DNA of 10,021 nucleotides from Lentisphaeria bacterium (GTDB lineage Bacteria > Verrucomicrobiota > Lentisphaeria > Oligosphaerales > Oligosphaeraceae): NCBI GenBank assembly GCA_016287975.1, contig JAEEXV010000029.1, positions 1-10,021 of the forward strand, in the 5' to 3' direction. Made by a program: the position numbers and the translations under genes. How positions within the stretch are numbered: the first letter of the stretch is position 1; each line of letters begins with the position of its first letter. Under the pieces are notes generated by a model. It worked only from the letters and a program-made list of their open reading frames with translations. It searched no databases and had not been told where the DNA came from. This document shows, in pieces, positions 1 through 7,475 of this stretch.

Positions 1-10
1 GAACCCGCCC

Positions 11-48
11 CCAGGGGTTCCGGGCGCTGGCGCGCCCTCCACCCCTGG
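11..48. repeat. 38-base interrupted inverted repeat (hairpin)
   Basis: The outer arms CCAGGGGT (11-18) and ACCCCTGG (41-48) are perfectly complementary over 8 bases. Inside them, after a symmetric three-base internal loop, GGGCGC (22-27) pairs with GCGCCC (32-37) around a TGGC tetraloop. The whole would fold as a stable stem of 14 pairs. Neither side has a T-run, so it does not resemble an intrinsic terminator. Its form resembles dispersed GC-rich intergenic repeats of PVC bacteria, but that comparison is from memory and not verified. Confidence 0.6.
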
Positions 49-60
49 CTATGGTCCAAC

Positions 61-75
61 GCCCCCTCCGGGGGC
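61..75 (+). terminator. Short GC hairpin followed by TTT; weak terminator candidate
   Basis: GCCCCC (61-66) pairs perfectly with GGGGGC (70-75) around a three-base loop. On the + strand it is followed by only three T residues. It could terminate a rightward transcript coming from outside the window, but the T-run is short and no rightward gene is visible. It may simply be part of the hairpin-rich repeat region. Confidence 0.25.
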
Positions 76-124
76 TTTCCCAGGCATGAATGCCGAGCAT
101 CTTTTCGGGGATCGCGCCCACCCC

Positions 125-141
125 ACACGCTTCTCGCGTGT
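125..141. repeat. Hairpin, 6-bp stem with 5-base loop
   Basis: ACACGC (125-130) and GCGTGT (136-141) are perfectly complementary around TTCTC. No T-run follows on either strand. It is one of four hairpins packed into the first 191 bases. Confidence 0.45.
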
Positions 142-170
142 CTGCATTATGAGGGGCTGGTACCGACCAT

Positions 171-191
171 CTTGGGGAAGCAATTCCCAAG
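171..191. repeat. Hairpin, about 8-bp stem with one G-T pair
   Basis: CTTGGGGA (171-178) pairs with TTCCCAAG (184-191), with one G-T wobble, around a five-base loop. It is the last hairpin of the cluster and lies about 77 bases beyond the stop codon of the leftward operon. It lacks a U-run, so a terminator role is unsupported. Confidence 0.4.
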
Positions 192-267
192 TCAGACGAA
201 AGACATGTTTATTGAGCGGCACCTCGCGGGTGGGGCGCAAAGGACATTGGCCGGCCGCGCAGGGGGG

Positions 268-3200
268 CTATCGGGGGGCCGTGACGATTTCGAGGAGTTG
301 GAAGTTCTCGGGGAGGATGGTGGCGGTGGCGGCGCCGTCGCGGAGGGCGCAGGGGGCGCCAGTGAGGGCGGCGCGCGCGGAACGTATGGCGAGGTTCGGG
401 AATGCGATGGTGGCGGTGGCGGCGGCGCGGTTGAAGTTGCCGACGACGAGGAGCCAGCGGTTGCCGTCGCGGTAGGCGGCGGCGCGCAGTCCGTCGGGGA
501 GGCGCATGCCTGTTGCCTTGGGGAAGTCGTAGAAGGGGATGAAGTCGGCCCTGGAGGTGCCGAACGCCTCGTAGGCCTGCTGGATGCGGAGGGTCTTGCG
601 GGCCAGGTCGCGGCGTCCCGTGATGGAGTGTCCCCAGAGGCCAGAGCCGACGAGGAGGGCGCTCATCTGGTGGAGGGCGGACCAGGCATGGTCGCTGGAG
701 CCGAGGAGGATCATCCGTCCGCCCCAGGGGCGGGCGTTGAATCGGAGCATCATGGTCTCGGGGAGGCGGTAGTTCTCGTGTTCGCCAGTATAGATGGCGT
801 CGCTGAAGGAGAGGTTCATGATGGAGATGGCGAAGGACTGGTGGTTGACGAGGAATCCGCCGTAGGACTTGACGACGCGGTAGAGTCGCTTGAGGGTTTC
901 GCGGGAGGCGAAGAATGGCCAGACGGCATGGCAGTGCCCGTGGTCGTCGCGCCAGGCGCCATGGGCGGGATTGGCGGTGGGGTGGACGCCGCAGAGGCCG
1001 TCGGTGTAGACGCCGTCGAAGCCGTATTTTCGGCGGGTGTCGAGGATTCCCGCGATGAGATAGTCGGCGTATCCCTTGGCGGCGGGGGAGACGGAGAGCA
1101 TGCAGTGCCCCGCGGGGGGCCCGTAGGGCATGATGTTGACGGGTTCGATCTGCCATTCGGCGGCGAATTGCCGCGCCAGGTCGGAGGGATAGTGGATGGC
1201 GGGGAAGGCCATGTAGGGGAGCAGCCGATAGCCGTCGGCCCTGGCGGCCTCGACGCGTTTGAGCAGGGAGGGTCGGGCGGGATGGAAGAAATCAGGGGGC
1301 CAGAGGTATTCGCCAGTGGGGCTGGGCTCGTCGCGGTGCCAGCACCAGAATTGCTGGATTTCGTTATGGAATTCATTGCGAAGGCGTTCGCGGTCGTCGC
1401 GGAGGGGGCCGCTGACGAGGGCGAGGGCATTGCCGACGCGTCCAGGGACGAAGCGTGCCCCTGGGGAGGGTTCGCCCTGGGCGGCGGTGAGGGTGGAGAA
1501 GCCGTCGGGTCGGAATGCGTCCTCGAAGGGGTCGTGGCGGAGGGGGGTCTGCGCGAGGTGGTCGAGGATGCGCAGGTCGTCGAGGATGAGGTCGTTGTAG
1601 TTGGGGGCGTAGGCCTGGGTGCCGCCGAGGATGAGGGCGCCAGTGCGGAAGGCGTTGGGGATGAGTTTTCGGCGGGGGCCGTCAAAGCGGTGGCGGAGGA
1701 TGCTCTGGCCGTTGGCGCGGATTTCGATGGCGTCGTCGCGGCAGTCGATGGCGAGAGCGTTCCAGAGTGTCCAGTCGGGGTGGGCGGTGCCGTGGGCGAG
1801 GCGTTTCCCGTCATGGTCGAGGGCGAGGCGTCCGTCCGCCTCGAACCAGACGGTGAGGGGTGCTTGCCCTGGGGCGGTGAAGGAGATTAGTTCGGTGCGA
1901 CGGAGGCCGTGGACGGGGTCGCGGCGCAGGAGAAACTCGATGGCGCCGCCGTGTTCGGCGAGTTCGGGGAGGCGGTAGGTGATGTATTCGGGGTAGGCGT
2001 ATTTGGCGGGGCCGCCCTCCCATTTGGCGAGCGCGAAGGGGTTTGCGGTTTCGGCGGGGCGGACGGGGGTCGGCATGAGGCCGAAGGTGTATTCGACGGT
2101 GTGGTCGAGGCGCGTGTCGGCGTCCAGGAACCGCACTTCCCAGAGGGTCGCGCCGTCTGGCTGCGGGGTGAGGCGGAAGCACTCCTTTTGGGCGGGTGTC
2201 CAATGCTGGTCCCGCTCGAAGAAGAGGCAGAGGCCGCCGTTGGTGTTTCCGAGCCAGGCCATGGGGGTGAAGGCGCGGCGGATGGGGGCGGAGACGACGA
2301 ATGGCTCCTGGGCGACGCCAGTGCCCGCGAGAAGGTGTCCTCCCCATCCTGGGGCGGCGGGGAGTTGGAGGCGGAGGGACTGGACGGTGGCGCCGCCTCG
2401 GGGCGGGGCGAGGGTGAGGTCGCAGCGCAGGCAGCCGTCGAATTCGAGGCGGGTGCGGATGGTGGCGGCGAGACCGTGGATGGTGGCGGTTCCTTCCCAG
2501 GCGACCGCGTCGGGGTGCTGTTCGCGGATGGTGGCGGCGATGGCGGCGAGGTCGTGGGTCTTCCCGTCCGACGTGGTCAGGAGCAATTGCGGCGGGGAAG
2601 CGAACATGGGGCTGCCGCCGTTGGTGATCTGGGCGGGGAGGGCGCGGGGGCCGATGGTGAAGACGCGGTTCCAGACGGAGGCGGCGCCTTGGGCGACCTG
2701 GATGGGCTCCCAGGGGGGCGGCACGGAATGGTCGAGGCCGAGGCGGTTGTCGAACCATGGCGGGCGCGGGTAGAGGGGCCAGGGGCGGGTGATGGTGCCG
2801 AGCGCCTTGCCGTCGCGGTCGAAGACGGTGAAGTCGGCCTGGTAGTCGCCAGGCGCGAGGTCGGGGAGGGGGAGTTCGAAGTCGAGGCGGGAGCCGTTGA
2901 CGGGGCGGCGGGCTTCGCCGACGGCGCCGACTGCGCCGCGCAGTCGGAGGGAGGCGGTGGCGGCGTTTTTGGCGATGGCTCCGAGGCGCAGGGTGGCGCG
3001 GAGGAGACGCCGATAGGGGAGGATGGCGATTTCACCGAGCAGCGGGGGATCGAGCCTGAGATCGAGCCGCTGGTGCAGCAGGGGCAGGCGGTTCTCGTCG
3101 GTCGCCTTGATGGCGAGGCGATAATCGCCTGCGTCGAGGGCGGGGAAGCGGTAGGTCGCGGTGTCGGTGTCGCTGAAGCGGAAGTCGAACTGGTCGATCT

Positions 3201-4578
3201 TTCGGCCCTTGGCGTCATGGAGGGTGGCGGAGACGGTGGCCATGGGGAGACGTCCACCGAGTTTCCGCAAGGTGAACGCGGGGGTGTCGGCGACATGGCA
3301 GGCGTTGATCTCGACAGCATGGGGCGTGCCAGTGAAGAGGAAGTCGCCGAAGGATTGTTCGTCGTTGAAGCCCTTGGGGGCTGGGAAAAGACCGAGGGCG
3401 GCGGTGGCGCTGCCTGCGCGGTCGACGGAGAGGTTGCCGCGCCAGGCGGTTCCCGAGGCGGGCCTGCCACCGAGGGCGGTCCAGGGAAGGAGGGCTTCGA
3501 ATTGCCAGCCCTGGGCGTCGGCGGTGGCGCGGAAGGTCCATTCGGGGTTGAAGGCGGTGGAATTGCCGTCGGTCTTGCCAGGGACTTCCAGACTGTCGAA
3601 GATGCCGCCTGCGCAGTTACCGATGAAGACGCGGAACGGGGCGCCAGGGCGGGGCTGGAAGCGGAGTTCCACGGCGTCGTCGAGATAGGCGCTGCCGTCG
3701 CGTCCAGTGGCGTCGGCGCGGGGGGTGGCGCCTGGCGGCATCGGGATGCGCCCCGACACGTAGAGGCCGTCTTCGGCGGCGCCGAGGCGGAGCACGGGCT
3801 GCGTTGGCGGGACGGCGGAGTTGCTCCAGATGGCGAATCCAGTGGCGGCGGCGCAGTGATTCCAGAAGTCTTCCTCGGGATTGCCGTCGATGACGGGCGG
3901 CGGGGCGGCGGGGGTCGGGATGGAGATGCGGGGGCGGTCCGCGGCGTCGGATTCCCATTGGAGTCGGCGCATGGTGTATTTGACTTCCAGGGCGGAACTG
4001 TAGTTGGGGCCGAGGAGCAGACGCAAGGGCTGGGGCGGGACTTCGCCAAAGAGGCCGTCGAAGGGGACGGGGACGGACGCGCGGTCGTTGATTTTCAGGC
4101 TCCACTGGCGGCCGTATTCGAATGCGATGTGGTAGAACTGATTGCCCTCGAAGGGGAACTTCAGGTCGATGTAGCGCAGGACGCGATGGTTGCGGTCGAA
4201 GACGGCGGCGCAGAGGCGCGGCGCATCGCCGAGGATGGCATAGAGCGCGAAGCGGCTGTCGTCGGGGCGGTAGAGGGTGAGGATGGACTGGCTTCGGAGG
4301 GGGGATTTGGTGTCGCCGAGGACGGCTTTGGCGTCGAAGTCAAGGCGCAGGTCGCATTCGATGCGTCCTCGGGCGAGTTGGATGGGGGCGTTTCGGTGCA
4401 GCAGGCGTGCGTGCTGTCGGAAGACGCCGCAGGATTCACCAGGGGTGAAGCCTGGGTCGTAGATGCCGCCTGCGGCGGTGGTGCCTTTGGCGCTGCCAGG
4501 GCGGAAGTCCTCGCGGAAGGTGGCGGCGGGGAGGGCGATGGCGGCGAGCAGAAGCGTGAGGAGTAGCGGGCTGCGCAT
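268..4578 (-). CDS. Secreted multidomain CBM9-containing putative glycoside hydrolase (1436 aa)
   Basis: This is a very large exported protein, probably acting on a polysaccharide. Residues 1-19 form a signal peptide with a short basic start, a Leu/Ala-rich core and a likely cut after PAA. Residues about 21-210 look like a concanavalin-type lectin sandwich. About 215-417 is a CBM9-like domain: VIDG at 229-232, EDFW at 236-239, DDAVEL at 300-305, a late GW-x-FEA block near 357-362, and a WRGNLSVDR strand at 379-387. Two Ig-like repeats each carry a GDYxxxF/A strand (484-486, 577-579). About 605-840 resembles the DUF6067/GH123 N-terminal beta domain, with PPWEP at 620-624 and MAWLGNTNGGLC at 773-784. 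A second lectin-like domain spans about 855-1006. About 1065-1345 reads as a TIM barrel with YGFDGVYTDG (1185-1194) and YTGEHE (1263-1268), followed by a C-terminal beta domain. D1193 and E1266 are candidate catalytic acids (inference). The start gives the signal peptide; only a weak AAAGG lies 11 bases upstream. It is the last operon gene, 33 bases after the pseudopilin. The domain roles are family-level; the substrate is unknown. Confidence 0.75.
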   Translation of the reverse strand: MRSPLLLTLLLAAIALPAATFREDFRPGSAKGTTAAGGIYDPGFTPGESCGVFRQHARLLHRNAPIQLARGRIECDLRLDFDAKAVLGDTKSPLRSQSILTLYRPDDSRFALYAILGDAPRLCAAVFDRNHRVLRYIDLKFPFEGNQFYHIAFEYGRQWSLKINDRASVPVPFDGLFGEVPPQPLRLLLGPNYSSALEVKYTMRRLQWESDAADRPRISIPTPAAPPPVIDGNPEEDFWNHCAAATGFAIWSNSAVPPTQPVLRLGAAEDGLYVSGRIPMPPGATPRADATGRDGSAYLDDAVELRFQPRPGAPFRVFIGNCAGGIFDSLEVPGKTDGNSTAFNPEWTFRATADAQGWQFEALLPWTALGGRPASGTAWRGNLSVDRAGSATAALGLFPAPKGFNDEQSFGDFLFTGTPHAVEINACHVADTPAFTLRKLGGRLPMATVSATLHDAKGRKIDQFDFRFSDTDTATYRFPALDAGDYRLAIKATDENRLPLLHQRLDLRLDPPLLGEIAILPYRRLLRATLRLGAIAKNAATASLRLRGAVGAVGEARRPVNGSRLDFELPLPDLAPGDYQADFTVFDRDGKALGTITRPWPLYPRPPWFDNRLGLDHSVPPPWEPIQVAQGAASVWNRVFTIGPRALPAQITNGGSPMFASPPQLLLTTSDGKTHDLAAIAATIREQHPDAVAWEGTATIHGLAATIRTRLEFDGCLRCDLTLAPPRGGATVQSLRLQLPAAPGWGGHLLAGTGVAQEPFVVSAPIRRAFTPMAWLGNTNGGLCLFFERDQHWTPAQKECFRLTPQPDGATLWEVRFLDADTRLDHTVEYTFGLMPTPVRPAETANPFALAKWEGGPAKYAYPEYITYRLPELAEHGGAIEFLLRRDPVHGLRRTELISFTAPGQAPLTVWFEADGRLALDHDGKRLAHGTAHPDWTLWNALAIDCRDDAIEIRANGQSILRHRFDGPRRKLIPNAFRTGALILGGTQAYAPNYNDLILDDLRILDHLAQTPLRHDPFEDAFRPDGFSTLTAAQGEPSPGARFVPGRVGNALALVSGPLRDDRERLRNEFHNEIQQFWCWHRDEPSPTGEYLWPPDFFHPARPSLLKRVEAARADGYRLLPYMAFPAIHYPSDLARQFAAEWQIEPVNIMPYGPPAGHCMLSVSPAAKGYADYLIAGILDTRRKYGFDGVYTDGLCGVHPTANPAHGAWRDDHGHCHAVWPFFASRETLKRLYRVVKSYGGFLVNHQSFAISIMNLSFSDAIYTGEHENYRLPETMMLRFNARPWGGRMILLGSSDHAWSALHQMSALLVGSGLWGHSITGRRDLARKTLRIQQAYEAFGTSRADFIPFYDFPKATGMRLPDGLRAAAYRDGNRWLLVVGNFNRAAATATIAFPNLAIRSARAALTGAPCALRDGAATATILPENFQLLEIVTAPR

Positions 4579-4611
4579 GTCGGGAAGTGCCTTTGGTTCG
4601 TGGGCAGGTGG

Positions 4612-5373
4612 TCAGAATCCCCAGAAGGTGCCGCGTTCGGGGGAGTAGCCGTTGTCCCAGGGGACGCGGGTGTATTTGTTGACGAAGGCGGGGATGCTCT
4701 GGTAGGCGCTGAGGGTGGCGGTATAGTCGGCGGCGGTGGCGGGGCAGCCGCGGGTCTTGATGGATTCGGCGTGTCCGTCGAGGAAGACGAAGTTGACACT
4801 GCCCTTGTGGCAGGCGTTGACGATGCCGTAGGGTTTGGTGGCGATGTATTGGTGGTAGAGCAGATAGGCTCCCGTCTTGTCGGCGACCTGCCAGGAATCG
4901 CCGTAGTGCATGGTCTTGCCAGGGGATTTCGCCTGCTCGACGGGGAATCCCATGTCGATGGGGGAGCCGATGGGGCGGCTGCGTCCGTAGTCGGGGCGCT
5001 GGGTGTAGTGCGGGCCGTAGGTCGCGTCGGTGACGGACTGTGCGGCGAAGCTTTCGATGGGGAGTCCCTTGATGGAGGGGCAGTTGAGGACGGCGCCTGG
5101 GGTGCCGTTGAGGAGCAGGAGGCCGACCCAGGTGGTGGTCGTCGTGGAGCCTTCGATTTTGTTGGCGCCTTCCTTGGGGAGGCGCCCTGCATTGTCCTCG
5201 GTGTAGAGGAAGGAGTAGAGTCCGAGTTGCTTGAGATTGGAGATGCACTGGGAGGAGCGCGCCTTCTCGCGGGCGGTGGAGAGCGCGGGGAGGAGCATGG
5301 AGGCGAGGATCGCGATGATCGCGATGACGACGAGGAGTTCGATGAGGGTGAATGGATGTCGGGCGGTCTTCAT
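4612..5373 (-). CDS. Type II secretion pseudopilin-like protein with H-X9-DG motif (253 aa)
   Basis: The leader MKTARHP is followed by FTLIELLVV, the prepilin cleavage/methylation motif. Glu12 is the conserved Glu5 of the mature protein and starts a hydrophobic helix to about residue 31. Residue -1 is Pro7 rather than the usual Gly, a departure I recall as frequent in Lentisphaerota pseudopilins. Near the C-terminus His189, nine residues and Asp199-Gly200 form the H-X9-DG signature of prepilin-processing-associated proteins. NxKQLG at 46-51 and the cysteines C43, C98, C188 and C210 are also typical. The protein would sit in the inner membrane until processed and then enter a pilus-like or type II secretion fibre. 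AGGAG lies 7 bases before the ATG, the best ribosome binding site in the operon. It lies between the alpha-galactosidase (24-base gap) and the large exported protein, so a role in export or surface display of that enzyme is plausible but unproven. Confidence 0.85.
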   Translation of the reverse strand: MKTARHPFTLIELLVVIAIIAILASMLLPALSTAREKARSSQCISNLKQLGLYSFLYTEDNAGRLPKEGANKIEGSTTTTTWVGLLLLNGTPGAVLNCPSIKGLPIESFAAQSVTDATYGPHYTQRPDYGRSRPIGSPIDMGFPVEQAKSPGKTMHYGDSWQVADKTGAYLLYHQYIATKPYGIVNACHKGSVNFVFLDGHAESIKTRGCPATAADYTATLSAYQSIPAFVNKYTRVPWDNGYSPERGTFWGF

Positions 5374-5380
5374 GTTTGGT

Positions 5381-5385
5381 CTCCT
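5381..5385 (-). promoter_or_regulatory. Strong ribosome binding site of the pseudopilin
   Basis: On the minus strand AGGAG lies 7 bases upstream of the ATG at 5373. The other three operon genes have weak or no such site, so the pseudopilin is probably translated more strongly than its neighbours, as expected for a structural subunit. Confidence 0.7.
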
Positions 5386-5397
5386 GGTGGTGGTTGG

Positions 5398-7458
5398 TCA
5401 GAGTTTCCAGAAAAGCGGTTTTTCGGTGGCGGTGAGTTCGATGGTGCGGAGGCGGTCATGTTCGTCCATGATGAAGATTTTTCCGAAGTCGCCTGCGGGG
5501 CGGGTGAGGTATCCTGAGAGGGAATGGGGGGTGGATTCGAGGTTGGAGAGTTCGACGGCGCCGCAGGTGACGTGGAAGGAGGTGCCGATGACGCGCGGGG
5601 CGTCGGATACGGGGGTGAAGGCGAAGTGGCGCGCGGCGACGGCGGGGACGGCGCAGGAGAAGGAGCCGCGGGCGCGGCCCTCGTAGCGCTCCTCGAAGAA
5701 GTTCCAGACATCGTATTCGCGGTCGTCGGGGAGGTCGACGCGCATCGTGCGCGCGTCCTCGAAGTTGAAGAAACTGTAGAGGGGTCTTTCTGGGGTGTCG
5801 AGGCGGAGGATGCAGGGGCCCTCGGGGCCGAAGAGGTCGACGGGGCGGGCGGCGTGTCCATAGGGCGGGAGCACGCGTCGGACGAGGTCGAGGATTTCGG
5901 GGGCGGCGCGCTGGAACTGGTCGCCGAGGAAGACCTGTCCGCCTGAGAGGGCGACGAAGAGGGTGCGGAGGCGGGCTTCTTCGAGGTCGGCGGGCGGGGC
6001 GATGCAGATGGCGTCGGCGGTCAGTTGGATGAGTCGGTTCTGGAGGAAATAGCGGCTCATGGTGGAGCGGAACTGCTCGCGGACGAAGTCGCGCCTGGCG
6101 GGGTCGTGGCGGATGCCAGTGTTGCCGATGTCGCAGGCGCTCATGGTGGTGGAGGCCAGCCCGATGGAGTGCAGGGCCAGATTGGAGCAGGCGTAGAGGA
6201 AGTCGTCGGGGGCGAGTTCGTCGCAGATGAGCTTGAGGGCGGCGCGGTAGGTCTCGGCGCCGCGGATGACACTGGGGTCGTAGGGATGGTAGGCGTCGTC
6301 GACGCGGCCGAGGCGGTTCAGGAAGTCGATTTTGAAGTATTTGATTCCAAGTGATTTGAAGTATCTGATGGTTTTCCGCATGAACGCCGCGGCCTCGGGG
6401 TGGGTGGGATCGAGGTCGGCGACGGGGCAGTGGGGTTCCCAGAACCATTGGTATGCGTTGTCGAGTCGGCCTGCGGCGAGGATGCCGTCGGCGGCGAGGG
6501 TGAGGCTGCACCAGATGCCAGGGGTGAAGCCTCGGGAGCGCATGTCGTCGGCGAACTGGAGCAGGCCGTTTGGGAAGTGGTCGTTGGTGCGGAACCACTT
6601 TCCTGGGATGTTGCCGTCGTTGTAGCCCAGGTCGATCTGCATGTACTGGAAGCCGAATCCTGGATAGGTGCCGCGGATGAAGTCGGCGACGCGGTTGACT
6701 TCGTCGGCGGTGATGTCGAGGCGGTAGCCGTACCAGGAGAGCCAGCCGACGGGGGATGTTTCGTGGCGGAGATGGATGTTGCTGCGTCTGCGGGACATGT
6801 CGGCCCAGGCTTCGAGGCCCTGCTGGGCGCTGGGGAAGGCGGCGATGGCGGCTTCCTCGGTTTCGACGCGGGCGCCTGGCTGGAGGAGGAATCCCGCGAA
6901 GTTGGAGGCAAGGGCGAGGCGGCGCAGGGCGCCAGTCGCGGGGTCGCAGAGGAGGAAGGGGGTGGCATTGGAGCGCTGGAGGGGGGCGGTGAAGCCGAAG
7001 ACGAGGCCGCGGTCGGCGGACTGGACGGCGCCGATGCCGCCGAAGGAGTAGTGTGCGCCTGGGGCGCCCTGCTGGAGTTTTTCGGGGGAGGCTTCCATGA
7101 TGTCGGCGGCCCACTCGATGTCTTCGCGGGCGAGGAAGATTTCCTTCCAGAACTCGAATGCGTAGCGGGGGGAGAAGATGGTGGAGGTGACCTCGACGCA
7201 GCCTGTGGGCCAGCCGCCGCCTGAGTCCAGGAAGACGCGGTCGCCTTTTCGGAGGCCGTCGAGGGTGTCGAGTTCCAGGAGATGGCAGCTGCCGAGGGCG
7301 ACGGGGGCGTCGCCTGTGTTGAGGAGGGCGAGGCGGGTGAGGGTGAAGCCGTCGGCGGAATCGCGCCGCCAGGTGGCGTGGAGGGTGGTTCCAGGGACGG
7401 GGCCGTCCTGTTCGGGGATGGGGAACCAGCCGTGGTCGAGATGGATGGAGGCGTTCAT
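5398..7458 (-). CDS. GH36-type alpha-galactosidase (clan GH-D), cytoplasmic (686 aa)
   Basis: This is a retaining glycoside hydrolase that should release terminal alpha-linked galactose. It has the GH36 layout: an N-terminal beta-sandwich (about 1-225), a (beta/alpha)8 barrel (about 230-530) and a C-terminal beta domain (about 550-686). Barrel motifs are VGWLSWYGY at 237-245, MQIDLGYN at 273-280, KWF-x5-FP at 287-296, FTPGIW at 311-316 and KYFKIDF at 373-379. Asp378 is the expected nucleophile. Asp443 in ACDIGNTG is the expected acid/base, 65 residues later, as is usual for the family. The length matches bacterial GH36 enzymes of about 700 residues. There is no signal peptide, so it should act inside the cell on imported oligosaccharides. 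The ATG lies 17 bases after the SDR stop with no clear Shine-Dalgarno, so translational coupling is possible. A related alpha-N-acetylgalactosaminidase specificity cannot be excluded. Confidence 0.88.
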   Translation of the reverse strand: MNASIHLDHGWFPIPEQDGPVPGTTLHATWRRDSADGFTLTRLALLNTGDAPVALGSCHLLELDTLDGLRKGDRVFLDSGGGWPTGCVEVTSTIFSPRYAFEFWKEIFLAREDIEWAADIMEASPEKLQQGAPGAHYSFGGIGAVQSADRGLVFGFTAPLQRSNATPFLLCDPATGALRRLALASNFAGFLLQPGARVETEEAAIAAFPSAQQGLEAWADMSRRRSNIHLRHETSPVGWLSWYGYRLDITADEVNRVADFIRGTYPGFGFQYMQIDLGYNDGNIPGKWFRTNDHFPNGLLQFADDMRSRGFTPGIWCSLTLAADGILAAGRLDNAYQWFWEPHCPVADLDPTHPEAAAFMRKTIRYFKSLGIKYFKIDFLNRLGRVDDAYHPYDPSVIRGAETYRAALKLICDELAPDDFLYACSNLALHSIGLASTTMSACDIGNTGIRHDPARRDFVREQFRSTMSRYFLQNRLIQLTADAICIAPPADLEEARLRTLFVALSGGQVFLGDQFQRAAPEILDLVRRVLPPYGHAARPVDLFGPEGPCILRLDTPERPLYSFFNFEDARTMRVDLPDDREYDVWNFFEERYEGRARGSFSCAVPAVAARHFAFTPVSDAPRVIGTSFHVTCGAVELSNLESTPHSLSGYLTRPAGDFGKIFIMDEHDRLRTIELTATEKPLFWKL

Positions 7459-7475
7459 GATGGTGGTTGAGGAGT

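Larger units (their letters stand above)
1..267. other. Non-coding, hairpin-rich region downstream of the operon
   Basis: I see no credible gene here. Short open frames exist, but none has a ribosome binding site or a recognisable protein. Four hairpins occur in the first 191 bases (11-48, 61-75, 125-141, 171-191), and an 8-base palindrome GGCCGGCC lies at 249-256. The region is more balanced between C and G than the strongly G-skewed + strand of the operon. It contains all three CCGG sites of the window (20-23, 68-71, 251-254). It would form the 3' flank of the leftward operon ending at 268, but no hairpin with a U-run typical of an intrinsic terminator follows in that direction. It could be a dispersed intergenic repeat, the end of a mobile element or a structured RNA; the sequence alone does not decide. 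Confidence 0.6.

Noticed and set aside
86..475. Small + strand open frame beginning in the hairpin-rich region
   Set aside because: No ribosome binding site, no recognisable protein, and it runs into the antisense of the large gene; its sequence follows the hairpins rather than a protein pattern.
172..4566. Long open frames on the + strand opposite the 1436-residue gene (172-1890 and 1909-4566), full of Gly, Glu, Ala and Val
   Set aside because: They are low-complexity translations of the antisense strand caused by GC-rich third positions. They lack ribosome binding sites and recognisable domains, while the minus-strand gene has a signal peptide and ordered domains.
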